Assembly (NCBI RefSeq): GCF_030145145.1
Contig: NZ_JAQYWD010000017.1
Span: 51,172-115,171 of the forward strand
Direction: 5' to 3'
Origin: Desulfobacula sp.
GTDB taxonomy: Bacteria; Desulfobacterota; Desulfobacteria; Desulfobacterales; Desulfobacteraceae
Length of the DNA: 64,000 nt
Within the stretch, counting starts at the first letter, position 1, and each line of letters begins with the position of its first letter. Below are positions 23,354-33,177 of this stretch, in pieces. Below the pieces are notes generated by a model. The model saw only the letters and a program-made list of their open reading frames with translations, was not told where the DNA came from and made no database searches. A program made the translations under genes and the position numbers.

Positions 23354-24300
23354 TGGCTATTATCGTCTGTCCTAAATGTGCAAAAAAGCATAAGGTCAAT
23401 TTAGATAGTGTTAAGCAAAATACACTGCTGGGGAAAAAAATTGTTGCCAGATGTAAATCCTGCGGCCATAAATTTCCTGTGCAGCTTGACCGGCTGATGC
23501 ATCCGAAAATAGAAGCATCCCCGTCACCCGAACCCGTATCAGCCGTCAGAAAGATTTGCGTTACCTTGAGTAAGGGCGGCGTGGGAAAAACCACCACCTC
23601 GGTTAATTTAAGTGCCGGTCTGGCCCTGGCCGGACATAAAGTGCTGCTGGTGGATACCGATACCCAGGGCCAGTCTGCTTATAACCTTGGGAAAAAACCA
23701 AGAGCCGGTTTGACGGAATTGCTGACCAAAGAGCTCGCTCCGGAAGAGTGTATCATCCGGGCCAGGAAAAATCTTTGGCTTCTCGCCGGCGGTAAATCCC
23801 TGGCCGGTGTCAAAAGAATTATTGATCGGAAAAGTTTCGGGGCAGAATGGACCTTGTCTGAGGCCATGAAAGGACTGGATCACCGATATGACTTTATCAT
23901 TATTGATACCGCTCCGGGATGGGATCAGCTGATTGTCAATGTGCTGTTTTATGCGACGGAAGTCCTTGTTCCGGTGGCATTGGAGGTGATGCCGCTGCAG
24001 GGGTTGTCGGAATTTATGAAAAGCCTGGGATCCATTCAGAAATATCGAAAGGAAATTGTCTTAAAATATATTGTTCCAACGTTTATGGATACCCGGATAA
24101 AGGGGCCTGAGACCATCTATTCGCAACTCGAAAAATTATACTCGGAATATATGTGTGACCCGATCCGGTATAGTGAAAGTCTTTCCGAGGCACCCTCTTA
24201 TGGAAAGTCCATTTTTGAGTTTGCCCCCGGATGCACGGCGGCAGCTGACTACAAGGCGCTGGTCAGAAAAGTCACACGAGACGGTTCCGCACTGTTATAA
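23353..24300 (+). CDS. ParA/MinD-type ATPase with N-terminal MJ0042-type zinc ribbon
   Basis: A 315-aa protein. Residues 1-48 hold a zinc-ribbon (CPKCAKKHKV ... ARCKSCGHKF), followed by a linker and a deviant Walker A, SKGGVGKTTT, near residue 75, then DTDTQGQS and IIIDTAPGWD. ParA-family ATPases position chromosomes, plasmids or protein clusters such as chemotaxis arrays and flagella. No ParB-type gene is adjacent, and coupling to a PilZ gene suggests positioning of a surface or motility apparatus under c-di-GMP control (inference). The start is GTG, overlapping the previous stop. Confidence 0.82.
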   Translation: MAIIVCPKCAKKHKVNLDSVKQNTLLGKKIVARCKSCGHKFPVQLDRLMHPKIEASPSPEPVSAVRKICVTLSKGGVGKTTTSVNLSAGLALAGHKVLLVDTDTQGQSAYNLGKKPRAGLTELLTKELAPEECIIRARKNLWLLAGGKSLAGVKRIIDRKSFGAEWTLSEAMKGLDHRYDFIIIDTAPGWDQLIVNVLFYATEVLVPVALEVMPLQGLSEFMKSLGSIQKYRKEIVLKYIVPTFMDTRIKGPETIYSQLEKLYSEYMCDPIRYSESLSEAPSYGKSIFEFAPGCTAAADYKALVRKVTRDGSALL

Positions 24301-24315
24301 GCGCGCATTCAGGAT

Positions 24316-24371
24316 AAAAGGGGACACCGCCTTTTGCCGGGTTGAAAATGGCGGCAGTGTCCCTTTTTCAG
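24316..24371. terminator. Bidirectional terminator between parA-like and ACT genes
   Basis: AAAAGGGGACACCGCC pairs with GGCGG-CA-GTGTCCCCTTTTT across an 18-nt loop. The flanks are A- and T-rich in both directions, and the flanking genes converge. Confidence 0.82.
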
Positions 24372-24374
24372 GTG

Positions 24375-24806
24375 CTATAAATTGCAGATTTCCTGTTTGC
24401 TGATCACTTTTATCTTTTTTTCTGCCAAAATTTTTAAGGCTTTATCATGGTCATCAAACCGGAAAATCATGATGGCATTTTTGCATTGCGGATTGGCAAA
24501 TGCATACATATACTCCACATTGACCTCGTTTTCAGAAAGCGGGTCTAAAATATCATTCAACCCACCGGGTTCATCTTTTACTTCCACAGCCAATACCTGG
24601 GTGATGCCAACCGTAAACCCCTCTTTTTTTAAGGCTTTTTCTGCTCGGTCATTGTTATTTACAATCAGGCGCAATACCCCAAAATCAGTGGTATCAGCAA
24701 GGGACAATGCCCTGATATTGACATCGGCATCCCTTAAGATGGCCGTGACTTCTGCAAGCCGGCCTTCCTTGTTTTCAATAAATATGGATATTTGTTCAGC
24801 GCACAT
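24375..24806 (-). CDS. Tandem ACT-domain protein
   Basis: A 143-aa protein made of two ACT-like repeats (ISIFIENKEGRLAEVTAILRDADVNIRALS and, less regular, LAVEVKDEPGGLNDILDPLSENEVNVEYMY). ACT domains bind amino acids and tune enzymes or transcription. It lies 23 bp downstream of paaK in the same direction; this ACT-PaaK pairing is common in anaerobes that break down aromatic amino acids and suggests a small regulatory subunit for the ligase. Confidence 0.88.
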   Translation of the reverse strand: MCAEQISIFIENKEGRLAEVTAILRDADVNIRALSLADTTDFGVLRLIVNNNDRAEKALKKEGFTVGITQVLAVEVKDEPGGLNDILDPLSENEVNVEYMYAFANPQCKNAIMIFRFDDHDKALKILAEKKIKVISKQEICNL

Positions 24807-24829
24807 GGTGTTTAACCCCTTAAATTAAT

Positions 24830-26134
24830 TTAAAATTTTCGATTATCGATAACTCTTACCGCTTTACCTTCGCTTCTGGTAATGGTTTTAGGTTCAACAA
24901 ACATGACCTTTGCCGAAACCCCCAGATACTCTTTGATATCGTTGGAGATTTTTTGTTCCATGGTCTGGAGCGTCTTTATTTCATCACTGAAAAGTGCTTC
25001 ATCAATTTCCACTTTAACCGTAAGGGTGTCAAGATTATTTATTCTGTCAACCACCAGCTGGTAATGGGGATGGATTTGCTTTGTCTCCATTAACACACTT
25101 TCAATCTGGGATGGAAAAACATTTACCCCCCTTATGATCAACATATCATCGGTGCGACCCGATGGCTTGTTCATCCGGATATGGGTTCTTCCACAGGTGC
25201 AGGGTTCCGGATTTAAACGGGTAATGTCTTTGGTCCGGTATCGGATGATGGGGAAGGCTTCTTTTGTGATGGAGGTAAACACCAGTTCCCCGGTTTCACC
25301 ATAGGGAAGGACTTCTCCTGATTCCGGATCAATAATTTCCACTATAAAATGATCTTCAAAAACATGCAGCCCCTTTTGTTCTTCATAACATTCAATGGAA
25401 ACGCCGGGGCCAATGACCTCGCTGAGCCCATAAATATCCATGGCTTTCAGGTGAAGTTTTTCTTCCAGTTCAGCTCTCATATTTTCAGACCAGGGTTCCG
25501 CACCGAAAATTCCGGATTTAAAATGAAGGTCTTTGAAATCAACCCCCATTTCATCTGCCACTTCAGCCAGGTGAAGGATGTAAGATGGGGTACCGGTAAG
25601 GATGGTGGGCTTGAAATCCTGCATGATGGTAATCTGCCGCTTGGTATTTCCCCCTGAAACCGGTATGACCGAGGCACCGAGTTTTTCAGCACCATAATGA
25701 ACCCCCAGGCCGCCGGTAAACAATCCATATCCAAAGGCATTGTGAATAATATCGCCGCTGGTAGCGCCGGCAGCTGCAAAACTTCTTGCCATCAGCTCAG
25801 CCCAGGTATCAAGGTCTCTTTTGGTATATCCCACAACCGTGGGTTTTCCGGTTGTGCCTGACGAGGCATGAATCCGAACGATATTTTCCATGGGAACAGC
25901 AAACATATCATAGGGATAGTTATCCCTTAAGTCCAGTTTGGTCGTAAACGGGAGCCGTTGGAGATCCTCAAGACTTTTGATATCTGCAGGCTTGATTCCG
26001 GCAGTGTCAAATACCTTTTTGTAAAAGGGAACAGTGACGTAAATCCGTTCAATGGTCGCTTGGAGTCTTTTCAACTGAATCGCTTCAATGCCTTCCCTGG
26101 GCATTGTTTCGAAATTAATGTTATAAATGGACAT
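24830..26134 (-). CDS. paaK: Phenylacetate-CoA ligase (AMP-forming)
   Basis: A 434-aa adenylate-forming enzyme converting phenylacetate (or indoleacetate-like acids) to the CoA thioester. PaaK-type motifs are [16 protein letters not shown] (near 90), [41 protein letters not shown], and [10 protein letters not shown]. The length is typical. Together with the ACT gene it supports oxidation of phenylalanine-type amino acids via arylacetyl-CoA, a route parallel to the proposed beta-route at 5.4-10 kb. AAGGAATAAAAA precedes the start. Confidence 0.92.
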   Translation of the reverse strand: MSIYNINFETMPREGIEAIQLKRLQATIERIYVTVPFYKKVFDTAGIKPADIKSLEDLQRLPFTTKLDLRDNYPYDMFAVPMENIVRIHASSGTTGKPTVVGYTKRDLDTWAELMARSFAAAGATSGDIIHNAFGYGLFTGGLGVHYGAEKLGASVIPVSGGNTKRQITIMQDFKPTILTGTPSYILHLAEVADEMGVDFKDLHFKSGIFGAEPWSENMRAELEEKLHLKAMDIYGLSEVIGPGVSIECYEEQKGLHVFEDHFIVEIIDPESGEVLPYGETGELVFTSITKEAFPIIRYRTKDITRLNPEPCTCGRTHIRMNKPSGRTDDMLIIRGVNVFPSQIESVLMETKQIHPHYQLVVDRINNLDTLTVKVEIDEALFSDEIKTLQTMEQKISNDIKEYLGVSAKVMFVEPKTITRSEGKAVRVIDNRKF

Positions 26135-26163
26135 TTTTTATTCCTTATGAAATGGGAGACCGT

Positions 26164-26952
26164 TTAATACAGGTCTCCTTTAAAAACAGGTTTTCTTTTT
26201 TCCAGAAACGCACGGGTTCCTTCTGTGGCATCCTCGCTGGACATGGTGAGACCAAACACATCATTTTCAATTTTACATCCGGTTTCAAGGTCGGTATTCA
26301 GACCGCTTTGAATGACTTCTTTGGCAGATCTCAGGGCCACCTTTCCCCGTGTGGCAATGAGGTTTGCGGTTTTCAACACCTCTTCCATGAGCGTTTCCGG
26401 CGCACATATTTTGTTGACGATGCCATATTCAAGGGCTTCTTGTGCCTTGATGGGTTTTCCGGTAAAGATCATTTCTTTGGCCCGGTTGACACCCACAAGT
26501 CTTGCCAGTCTCTGGGTCCCGCCAAATCCGGGAATCAATCCCAGGGTGATTTCCGGCAGCCCGAAAAGCGCTTTTTCCGATGCATAGATGAAATCACAGG
26601 CAAGTGCTGCTTCAGCCCCCCCCCCCAGGGCAAATCCGTTTACTGCGGCAATGGCAGGAATGGGCAGAGCCTCAATTTTTGCAAAGACATTTTGTCCTTT
26701 CCGGGAGAAAAATTTTCCCTGCAACGGGCTCATTTTTGACAATTCGGCAATGTCAGCCCCTGCAACAAAGGCTTTGTCACCCGCACCTGTCAGGACAAGA
26801 ACCCGGATCTCCTTGTTTGCGGCGATCTGGTCCAGGGCGGTATCCAATTCATCGAACAGGGCATTGTTCAGTGCATTTAACGCTTTGGGCCGGTTAAAAA
26901 ATATGGTTGCAACAGGGGCGGTGACTTCAAGAATAATGTTTTCAAAAGACAT
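26164..26952 (-). CDS. Enoyl-CoA hydratase/isomerase family protein (crotonase)
   Basis: A 262-aa crotonase-fold enzyme. The oxyanion-hole segments are AFVAGADIAEL (about 61-71) and FALGGGAEAALACD, with the catalytic Glu candidates in GGGAE and LPEITLG (both Glu positions of short-chain enoyl-CoA hydratase appear conserved). It hydrates trans-2-enoyl-CoA during beta-oxidation. It follows paaK within 29 bp, so it may act on the acyl-CoA products of aromatic or fatty acid breakdown. AAAGGAGAACATC precedes the ATG. Confidence 0.88.
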   Translation of the reverse strand: MSFENIILEVTAPVATIFFNRPKALNALNNALFDELDTALDQIAANKEIRVLVLTGAGDKAFVAGADIAELSKMSPLQGKFFSRKGQNVFAKIEALPIPAIAAVNGFALGGGAEAALACDFIYASEKALFGLPEITLGLIPGFGGTQRLARLVGVNRAKEMIFTGKPIKAQEALEYGIVNKICAPETLMEEVLKTANLIATRGKVALRSAKEVIQSGLNTDLETGCKIENDVFGLTMSSEDATEGTRAFLEKRKPVFKGDLY

Positions 26953-26973
26953 GATGTTCTCCTTTAGTATCGG

Positions 26974-28722
26974 TTATAATTGTTTTGGATTTGTTGCTGC
27001 TATATATTGTGTAACCCCATCTGCGATGGCATTACAAATGGCTGTCTGGTATGAGCTGCTCATGAGTCGTTTGCATTCTTTTTTGTTGCTGATAAAAGAG
27101 GTCTCCACCAGTATGGATGGCATCCTGGCACCCAGTAGAACATAAAAAGGGGCCTGCTTGACGCCCAGATCAGTAATGTCAGAATAGTGTTTGCCCATTC
27201 CGGCGACCACAGACGTCTGTACGATATTGGCAAGCCGTGTGGATTCTTCTATTTTTGTATGCTTCATTAGATCACTCAAGATATAGGCCAGATCTGAAAT
27301 GTTCTTTTCAGAGGTGGCATTTTCTCTGGCTGCCACGCTAATGGCCTGGTTATCGGTGGCCAGGTTCAAGAAATAGGTTTCAATCCCCCTGAGATTTCTG
27401 TTTTTAGCCGCATTGCAGTGGAGGGAGATAAACAGGTCTGCTCGTTTTGTATTGGCAATGGCAGTTCTCTCCTCAAGGGTCAATTTCTTATCGGTTGACC
27501 GTGTCAGCAATACCGTGCAGTTTAAACGGTCCCTCAGGATCACGGCCAGGTTTTTGGCCATTTTCAGGACGATATCTTTTTCCCAGATCCCTTTAAAATA
27601 CCCTGGTGCCCCAGGATCTGCTCCGCCATGGCCTGGATCAATGACGATTTTGTTAACCCCCAGGGCCAGTTGCCGGGCAATGTCAGATGATTTTAAATTG
27701 TCGGTTGTGACCCGGGAAAATTTTTGAGGTTTGCCGGAAGTGGCCAATTGGCTGCCCGACTTAGCGGTACCACCGCCATTGGACCCTTTGCCCCAGACAT
27801 CAATGACAATCCTAAACGGATCTTTTAAAGAAAAGATCTTATAATTTTCAAATAGTTTGATATCCACTACAACCCGCACGGTATGGGGCAGATATTGACC
27901 GGCCCGGGCCTGTTTTAACAGGTTATCATTGATGGGGATGTAGTCGGCAACCCCTTTGCCCAGTTTGGCATGTTCTATGTCGATATAGAGTCGTTGAAAG
28001 GGCTTATCAATATCCGGATCATTTTTCAAGAGTCGATGGGAATAGTCCCTGTCCTTATCCGCATTAACGACAATCCGGGTGTATTCCGGATTGGACCAGA
28101 ACCGCAGATCGTTAATCGTGGCGTCCCCGGAAGCCTTGGTTTCAGCTGGAGCAGATTTTTTAACAGGCCCTTGTTTTTTCGGTGGATCCTTCTTTTTCCG
28201 TTCTAGTGCCGCCACGTTCCGGTTGTGATCCTTTTTTTTGATAAGGCCGGTTTTTGGGGTCAGGTTTTTGGGAGCAGGACCGGACTTTTTTGTTGCTGTG
28301 TAAAGACCCGGGGGGATGTTGGCAGACTTGAGAAGGGATTCTGCACGCCTGCCATAGGCACTCGTTGGATATTTGTTCCGGATTCGCGCCAGCAGATCGT
28401 TAGACTGCATCTGGTAAGTGTCCTTGCCGGATAACCGGGAAAGGGTCCGGTAGAGCTGAGCGGCTTTATACATCCCTGCGGGTGCCCAGGAGCTTTCAGG
28501 ATAAAGCCTGTAAATAATTTCATACCGGCTGATGCAGTTCAGCCATTCGGTGGCCTTTTTCTGCCTGGCTGAAGAATGACGAAGTTTTTTGTAGCAGGCG
28601 TCTGCTGCCAGATATTTTTCTTTGGCACTGCCGGCCACCCCGGTTGCCGTGAAAACAAACAACCCAATAAAAAAAAAGGTGAAAAAACATAAAGAGAGTA
28701 TGGCGGTCTTGAGATTGAGCAT
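26974..28722 (-). CDS. N-acetylmuramoyl-L-alanine amidase (AmiC-like) with helical repeat and AMIN domains
   Basis: A 582-aa periplasmic cell-wall amidase. The signal segment (residues 5-30) leads to a TPR-like helical region with NKYPTSAYGRRAESLL, then a Lys/Pro-rich linker, an AMIN domain (about 210-325) that binds the septum, and an Amidase_3 domain with zinc ligands in IDPGHGGADPGA, WEKDIVL and SLHCNA and the catalytic Glu in VETSFIS. It splits the lactyl-amide bond of peptidoglycan at division. The N-terminal helical part is an addition relative to E. coli AmiC. It is 3 bp downstream of mutS. Confidence 0.9.
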   Translation of the reverse strand: MLNLKTAILSLCFFTFFFIGLFVFTATGVAGSAKEKYLAADACYKKLRHSSARQKKATEWLNCISRYEIIYRLYPESSWAPAGMYKAAQLYRTLSRLSGKDTYQMQSNDLLARIRNKYPTSAYGRRAESLLKSANIPPGLYTATKKSGPAPKNLTPKTGLIKKKDHNRNVAALERKKKDPPKKQGPVKKSAPAETKASGDATINDLRFWSNPEYTRIVVNADKDRDYSHRLLKNDPDIDKPFQRLYIDIEHAKLGKGVADYIPINDNLLKQARAGQYLPHTVRVVVDIKLFENYKIFSLKDPFRIVIDVWGKGSNGGGTAKSGSQLATSGKPQKFSRVTTDNLKSSDIARQLALGVNKIVIDPGHGGADPGAPGYFKGIWEKDIVLKMAKNLAVILRDRLNCTVLLTRSTDKKLTLEERTAIANTKRADLFISLHCNAAKNRNLRGIETYFLNLATDNQAISVAARENATSEKNISDLAYILSDLMKHTKIEESTRLANIVQTSVVAGMGKHYSDITDLGVKQAPFYVLLGARMPSILVETSFISNKKECKRLMSSSYQTAICNAIADGVTQYIAATNPKQL

Positions 28723-28725
28723 ATC

Positions 28726-31386
28726 CTAACGCAGAGCTTTCTGTTTTAAGTCATTTAATACGTTCAACGCTTCAAGGGGTGTCATACTTGAAATGTCCAT
28801 CTTCTCCAGCAGGGTTTTAATGGCGTGCTCGTCCGTGTTAAATAACTCCAATTGATTCACATCCTTTTTTTTCTTTCTATGCTTGGGTTTTGACGGTTGG
28901 GGGTGGGGGATGTGATCTGGGGTGGCATTTTTCTGTTCAATGCCGGATAATATCTGTTTTGCTTTATGGATCACAGTGTCCGGGACCCCGGCAAGCCTGG
29001 CCACCTGGATACCATAACTTTTATTGGTTCCCCCCTTAACCAGCCGTCGTAAAAACACAATGTTATCATTGAATTCTTTGACGGCAATATTAAAATTCTT
29101 TATCCTGGGTTTTATTTCTTCTAATTTTATTAATTCATGATAGTGAGTGGCAAAAAGGGTTTTTACGCCTTTGCCGTTTATATCATGAAGGTATTCAGCA
29201 ACGGCCCAGGCAATGCTCATCCCATCATAGGTACTGGTTCCTCTTCCGATTTCATCCAGAATCACCAGGCTGTCGGGTGTGGCATTGTTGACGATATTGG
29301 CGGTTTCTTCCATCTCCACCATAAAGGTACTCTGGCCGGATGACAGGTTATCCAGCGCACCGACCCGGGTGAATATCCTGTCCACAATGCAGACAGATGC
29401 TTTTTTAGCCGGCACAAATGATCCCATTTGTGCCATAAGCACCGTCAGGGCAACTTGTCTCAATACCGTGGATTTACCGGCCATATTGGGGCCGGTGATG
29501 AGCAGGGTCTGGGTCTCGGTATTGTCCATTTCAATGGAATTGGGAACATACCGTTCCCCTTTGATCATTTTTTCCACCACTGGATGACGGCCCTCTTCAA
29601 TGGAGATGATATGCTGGTCATTGATATCCGGTCGGGTATATCCGTTTTCCGATGCCACCAGGGCAAGGCCTTGAAGCACATCCACGGTGGCAATGAAATC
29701 TGCCATTTTTAAAATAAGGGTTGCCTTTGAAATCACCTTGTCCCGGATGGTGCAGAAAATTTTATATTCCAGTGCATTACGTTTGTCCTGGGCATTCAGT
29801 ATGGTGGATTCAACCTGTTTCATTTCATCTGTGATGTATCTTTCCGCATTGACAAGGGTTTGCTTGCGGATATAATGATCGGGAACCGAATTGGCCTGGG
29901 CTTTGGACACCTCGATAAAATAGCCGAACACTTTGTTGTATTTAATCTTGAGGGAGGACAATCGGGTTTTTTGTTTTTCCGTTGCCTCAGCCTTTGCAAT
30001 CCAGGATTTACCATCCCGGGAAATCAACAGCAGTTCATCCAGTTCAGGGCTGTACCCATCATGGATTAATCCGCCTTCATTGATTACATGGGGGGCATCT
30101 TCCCGGATGGTTCGTTCAATTAAATCGGCCAGTGAACCCAGTTCTTTGACGATCAGCGCCTGATCTTCAAGGGTGTTTCCATTGAGCAAAGGACTTTTGA
30201 ACAGGATAAGTTCCTTAAAGAGAAGGGGCAGCTTTTTCAGGGAGTTCTTAAGGGCGATCAAATCCCTGGCACTGCCCTGGCCCATGGAAATTTTGCTGCC
30301 CAGACGTTCAAGATCATAGACCGATTTCAGGTGGGTGATGATCAATTGATGGATATGGGCCGCCCGGGTGATTTCTTCAATGCAATCCAGGCGCTGGCAG
30401 ATGGCGTTTCGATCAATCAACGGATATCTGACCCAGTTCTTGATCAGCCGTGAGCCCATGGCGGTAACCGTCCGGTCAAGCACGTGGATCAGGGTGCCTT
30501 TTTTGTCCAGTGTCTGTATGTTGGTAAGGATTTCAAGATTTTTGCAGGACCTGTCATCAATTACCAGAAAGCTTTTCAGATCATAGGGGGTGAGTTGAAA
30601 AATATGTGCCGTGTCCTGCATCTGGGTGTTCTGAACATAGGCGAGGATGGCCCCGGCAGCGGAAATAGAGGCGGGAAGATTTTCTGCACCGAATCCTTCA
30701 AGGCTCCTGGTTTTAAATTTACGTACGAGTCTTTCTTTTGCGTCTTCAACGGAAAAATCACTCGTGTCAAGATAAGTGATTTGTCGGCCGTTAAACGCCT
30801 GCAGGACATGCTGATACACAGGGTCTTTTTCAAAATTGGACGGCAGCAGGATCTCTTTGGGATCAACCTTTAATGCCTCATCAATCAGTTCTGCCGGTAT
30901 TTTTGACTGCGGGCTCTCAACCTGGGTGGTTTTAAAGGTCCCGGTTGAGATATCCAGATAGGCAATGCCGGACACTTCCCTTGTTTTTGCCAGGGCCAGG
31001 ACAAAGTTGTTGGATCGTTTGTCCAGTAATTCTTCGGCTAAAATCATGCCCGGGGTAATGACCCGGACCACTTGTCTTTTCACCAGCCCCTTGGTTGCCG
31101 AAGCATCTTCCATCTGTTCGCACACGGCAACCTTGCATCCGTTTCCAATGAGTTTTGCGATATAATTGTCCGCAGCCCGAAAGGGTATCCCGCACATGGG
31201 GATCGGGTCGGTATCATTTTTATTCCGGGAGGTTAAGGCGATTTCCAGAATCGAGGCTGCTGTTTTTGCATCCTCAAGGAACATTTCATAAAAATCTCCC
31301 ATCCGGTAAAACAATATGGCATCTTTATAGGATTCTTTGATGGACAGGTATTGCGCCATCATAGGCGTATTTTTTTGGGGACTCAT
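28726..31386 (-). CDS. mutS: DNA mismatch repair protein MutS
   Basis: An 886-aa mismatch sensor. The N-terminal mismatch-binding domain contains FYRMGDFYEMF (Phe-x-Glu equivalent), and the ATPase domain has Walker A TGPNMAGKSTVLRQ, STFMVEMEE, LDEIGRGTSTYDG and ATHYHEL. The ATG at 31386 is preferred over one at 31473, because the earlier start would overlap the upstream gene by 65 bp and family similarity begins at MAQYLSIKE. MutL is not in the window. Confidence 0.95.
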   Translation of the reverse strand: MSPQKNTPMMAQYLSIKESYKDAILFYRMGDFYEMFLEDAKTAASILEIALTSRNKNDTDPIPMCGIPFRAADNYIAKLIGNGCKVAVCEQMEDASATKGLVKRQVVRVITPGMILAEELLDKRSNNFVLALAKTREVSGIAYLDISTGTFKTTQVESPQSKIPAELIDEALKVDPKEILLPSNFEKDPVYQHVLQAFNGRQITYLDTSDFSVEDAKERLVRKFKTRSLEGFGAENLPASISAAGAILAYVQNTQMQDTAHIFQLTPYDLKSFLVIDDRSCKNLEILTNIQTLDKKGTLIHVLDRTVTAMGSRLIKNWVRYPLIDRNAICQRLDCIEEITRAAHIHQLIITHLKSVYDLERLGSKISMGQGSARDLIALKNSLKKLPLLFKELILFKSPLLNGNTLEDQALIVKELGSLADLIERTIREDAPHVINEGGLIHDGYSPELDELLLISRDGKSWIAKAEATEKQKTRLSSLKIKYNKVFGYFIEVSKAQANSVPDHYIRKQTLVNAERYITDEMKQVESTILNAQDKRNALEYKIFCTIRDKVISKATLILKMADFIATVDVLQGLALVASENGYTRPDINDQHIISIEEGRHPVVEKMIKGERYVPNSIEMDNTETQTLLITGPNMAGKSTVLRQVALTVLMAQMGSFVPAKKASVCIVDRIFTRVGALDNLSSGQSTFMVEMEETANIVNNATPDSLVILDEIGRGTSTYDGMSIAWAVAEYLHDINGKGVKTLFATHYHELIKLEEIKPRIKNFNIAVKEFNDNIVFLRRLVKGGTNKSYGIQVARLAGVPDTVIHKAKQILSGIEQKNATPDHIPHPQPSKPKHRKKKKDVNQLELFNTDEHAIKTLLEKMDISSMTPLEALNVLNDLKQKALR

Positions 31387-31408
31387 GGGTAACTTTGTTT
31401 CAGCAGGA

Positions 31409-31825
31409 TCAATCCATTGTATCAGATTTTTTACCGTCCTGGGTGCTGTCTTCAGCCGTCTCGGCCAGGGCATTTTCTTGTATCTGTTTTTTTATATATG
31501 GATCATGTTGAAACACGTCCAACTCTGATTGAAGCGTATCAGCCTTCTGGGTAAGGGACGCAATGGTGCTGTTTTTTGTTTTTATTTCTTTTTTTAATCC
31601 AAGCTTTACCGCAAATCCTTTGATGCCGGCCAGGATGAGGCCTAGAACAAAGCAGATCCCAAAGTAGGCAATATTTTGAAGCGCCGGTGTTGTCCAGTGC
31701 CAGGACCCCACTTTAAGATCAAGTCTTAATGCCTGGGTTGTCATAAAATATTCTAAATTCTGATAAATTAAAATGCCAAGCAATACGATGATAATCAGCC
31801 ACAAAACGTATTTAATTGTTTTCAT
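31409..31825 (-). CDS. LapA-domain (DUF1049) small membrane protein
   Basis: A 138-aa protein with two membrane helices (about 5-23 and 49-72), then a coiled-coil-like segment (LKKEIKTKNSTIASLTQKADTLQSELD) and an acidic tail. The two-helix plus cytoplasmic coiled coil is typical of LapA/YciS proteins, which support LPS assembly or cell-envelope quality control in E. coli. It is the first gene of a run with mutS and the amidase. Confidence 0.72.
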   Translation of the reverse strand: MKTIKYVLWLIIIVLLGILIYQNLEYFMTTQALRLDLKVGSWHWTTPALQNIAYFGICFVLGLILAGIKGFAVKLGLKKEIKTKNSTIASLTQKADTLQSELDVFQHDPYIKKQIQENALAETAEDSTQDGKKSDTMD

Positions 31826-31965
31826 TAATCGACTCCATGTTCAATTTTGTATTGTAATCGGTTCTGTTCTGGTGATCATAGATTAAATTTTCTTTTTTTT
31901 CAATTCTTCTTTTCATATAACCAGGCTTAAATACTGAAGTTAACAGCAAGGGGCCAGATGTTAAA

Positions 31966-32106
31966 CTCAACTTTCGGAGTTGGCCATTTCCATGGGGTCA
32001 GGCTTTCCTTATTGCACTTTTTACCTGTCTGATCATGAAATAATGATAAAAATCACAATAAAAAAAGCCTGACCCCGTCCAATAAGGCTAAAGACCGAAA
32101 GTTGAG
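31966..32106. repeat. Palindromic mobile repeat, family A copy 4
   Basis: A 141-bp family A copy, CTCAACTTTCGG...GACCGAAAGTTGAG, with the inner GGGGTCAGGCTTTCC/AAGCCTGACCCC hairpin. The flanks TGTTAAA (31959-31965) and GGTTAAA (32107-32113) are a 7-bp target duplication with one mismatch. The intergenic gap 31826-32125 holds little else. Confidence 0.85.
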
Positions 32107-32125
32107 GGTTAAATCTGTCCGGGCA

Positions 32126-32692
32126 TTAAAGGAAAACAGGATGAATCAAATTGATGTCACGGCTTTTTGAAAACAGGTTCCAATTCAGCTGCTCCGGTCG
32201 AACCTGCTTCGACACTTCAGCGCATGAAAAATGAAGATGGGGGGGTAATTTGGGGTTTTTATGGGTGTCACAGACCCTTGCAATGACAGCCCCTTTTTTT
32301 ATGATATGCCCTGGTTTTAAGCTTTTTTCAGGAATGATGTGGGCATATACAAAAAGGATACGTCGATTAAACCCCAATGAATTTTCATGTTCAACCACCA
32401 GGGTCTGCCCCAGAAAATCATCACAGATATTGACAATAACCCCATCCGCCATGGCCGGAACCTTAATGGATGTATCAAACTGCCGCAGTTTGTCCGGAAT
32501 TGTTCGGAAATAGGTAATGTCTATCCCTTCATGGGCAGACTGCCGGAATCTAAAGTCTCCCCACCATTTATTCCAGGTTGAAAAGAGCATCCCACTATGG
32601 AAAAGCCATTGAACGGGGTGGGCATTTCTCAGATCACTTCCCAGGTCATTGACCTGGGAAATGGTCTCAAGATAGTCGGAAAATGCGCTCAT
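32126..32692 (-). CDS. M23-family (LytM-like) metallopeptidase domain protein
   Basis: A 188-aa protein with the M23 zinc site: HEGID (His-x3-Asp), later YAHI and PHLHFSC (His-x-His). VPAMADGVIVNICDDFLGQTLVVEHE is the usual beta-sheet core. There is no signal peptide at the N-terminus, which is unusual for a peptidoglycan hydrolase, so it may be cytoplasmic or exported by another route. The start codon overlaps the stop of the CooT-like gene by one base (TAATG). Confidence 0.8.
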   Translation of the reverse strand: MSAFSDYLETISQVNDLGSDLRNAHPVQWLFHSGMLFSTWNKWWGDFRFRQSAHEGIDITYFRTIPDKLRQFDTSIKVPAMADGVIVNICDDFLGQTLVVEHENSLGFNRRILFVYAHIIPEKSLKPGHIIKKGAVIARVCDTHKNPKLPPHLHFSCAEVSKQVRPEQLNWNLFSKSRDINLIHPVFL

Positions 32693-32883
32693 TACAGGGC
32701 TTTTAGGATAATCTTATGTCCCATGAGGTTAATATCTTCAATAATGCCTTTGACTTCCATGCTTTCTCCCAAAAGGCCACGTAAAAGAAACGTATCCTTG
32801 CCGGCAGGGGTTATGGTGGCCACATTTTCCATAACCAGTTGTTCATCATTATTCTTTTTTATGTATACATTGGATTCACACAT
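32692..32883 (-). CDS. CooT-family nickel-binding protein
   Basis: A 63-aa protein starting Met-Cys-Glu-Ser-Asn-Val-Tyr, with VATITPAGKDTFLLRGLLGE and the C-terminal INLMGHKIIL. CooT proteins bind nickel through Cys2 and aid maturation of carbon monoxide dehydrogenase. No CODH gene is in this window, but acetate-oxidising sulfate reducers carry CODH/acetyl-CoA synthase. The product could deliver nickel to that or another Ni-enzyme. Confidence 0.8.
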   Translation of the reverse strand: MCESNVYIKKNNDEQLVMENVATITPAGKDTFLLRGLLGESMEVKGIIEDINLMGHKIILKAL

Positions 32884-33177
32884 TGTTCTGTCCCTTTATC
32901 CGTTTATGGATCATTCAATATCATTTTTATCTTTAACGGTATCTCTTTACCACAATCAATGACCGCATCTCCATAGTTTTTATTCCTGCCACAGGTGGCT
33001 GCCCGATTGTTTTTACCCTCCGGACTCCAGCCGGTTCATTGATTCGGTGGTATAATACCATTAATGACGGATGGTTTTCAATGTGTTGTTCCGATTACCA
33101 ACCATTCTCATTTTCCCCGGATCTGTTTTGTTGTTTGTCCTAATTGTGATAATATAAAAAATTTTAAATTGTTAAAG

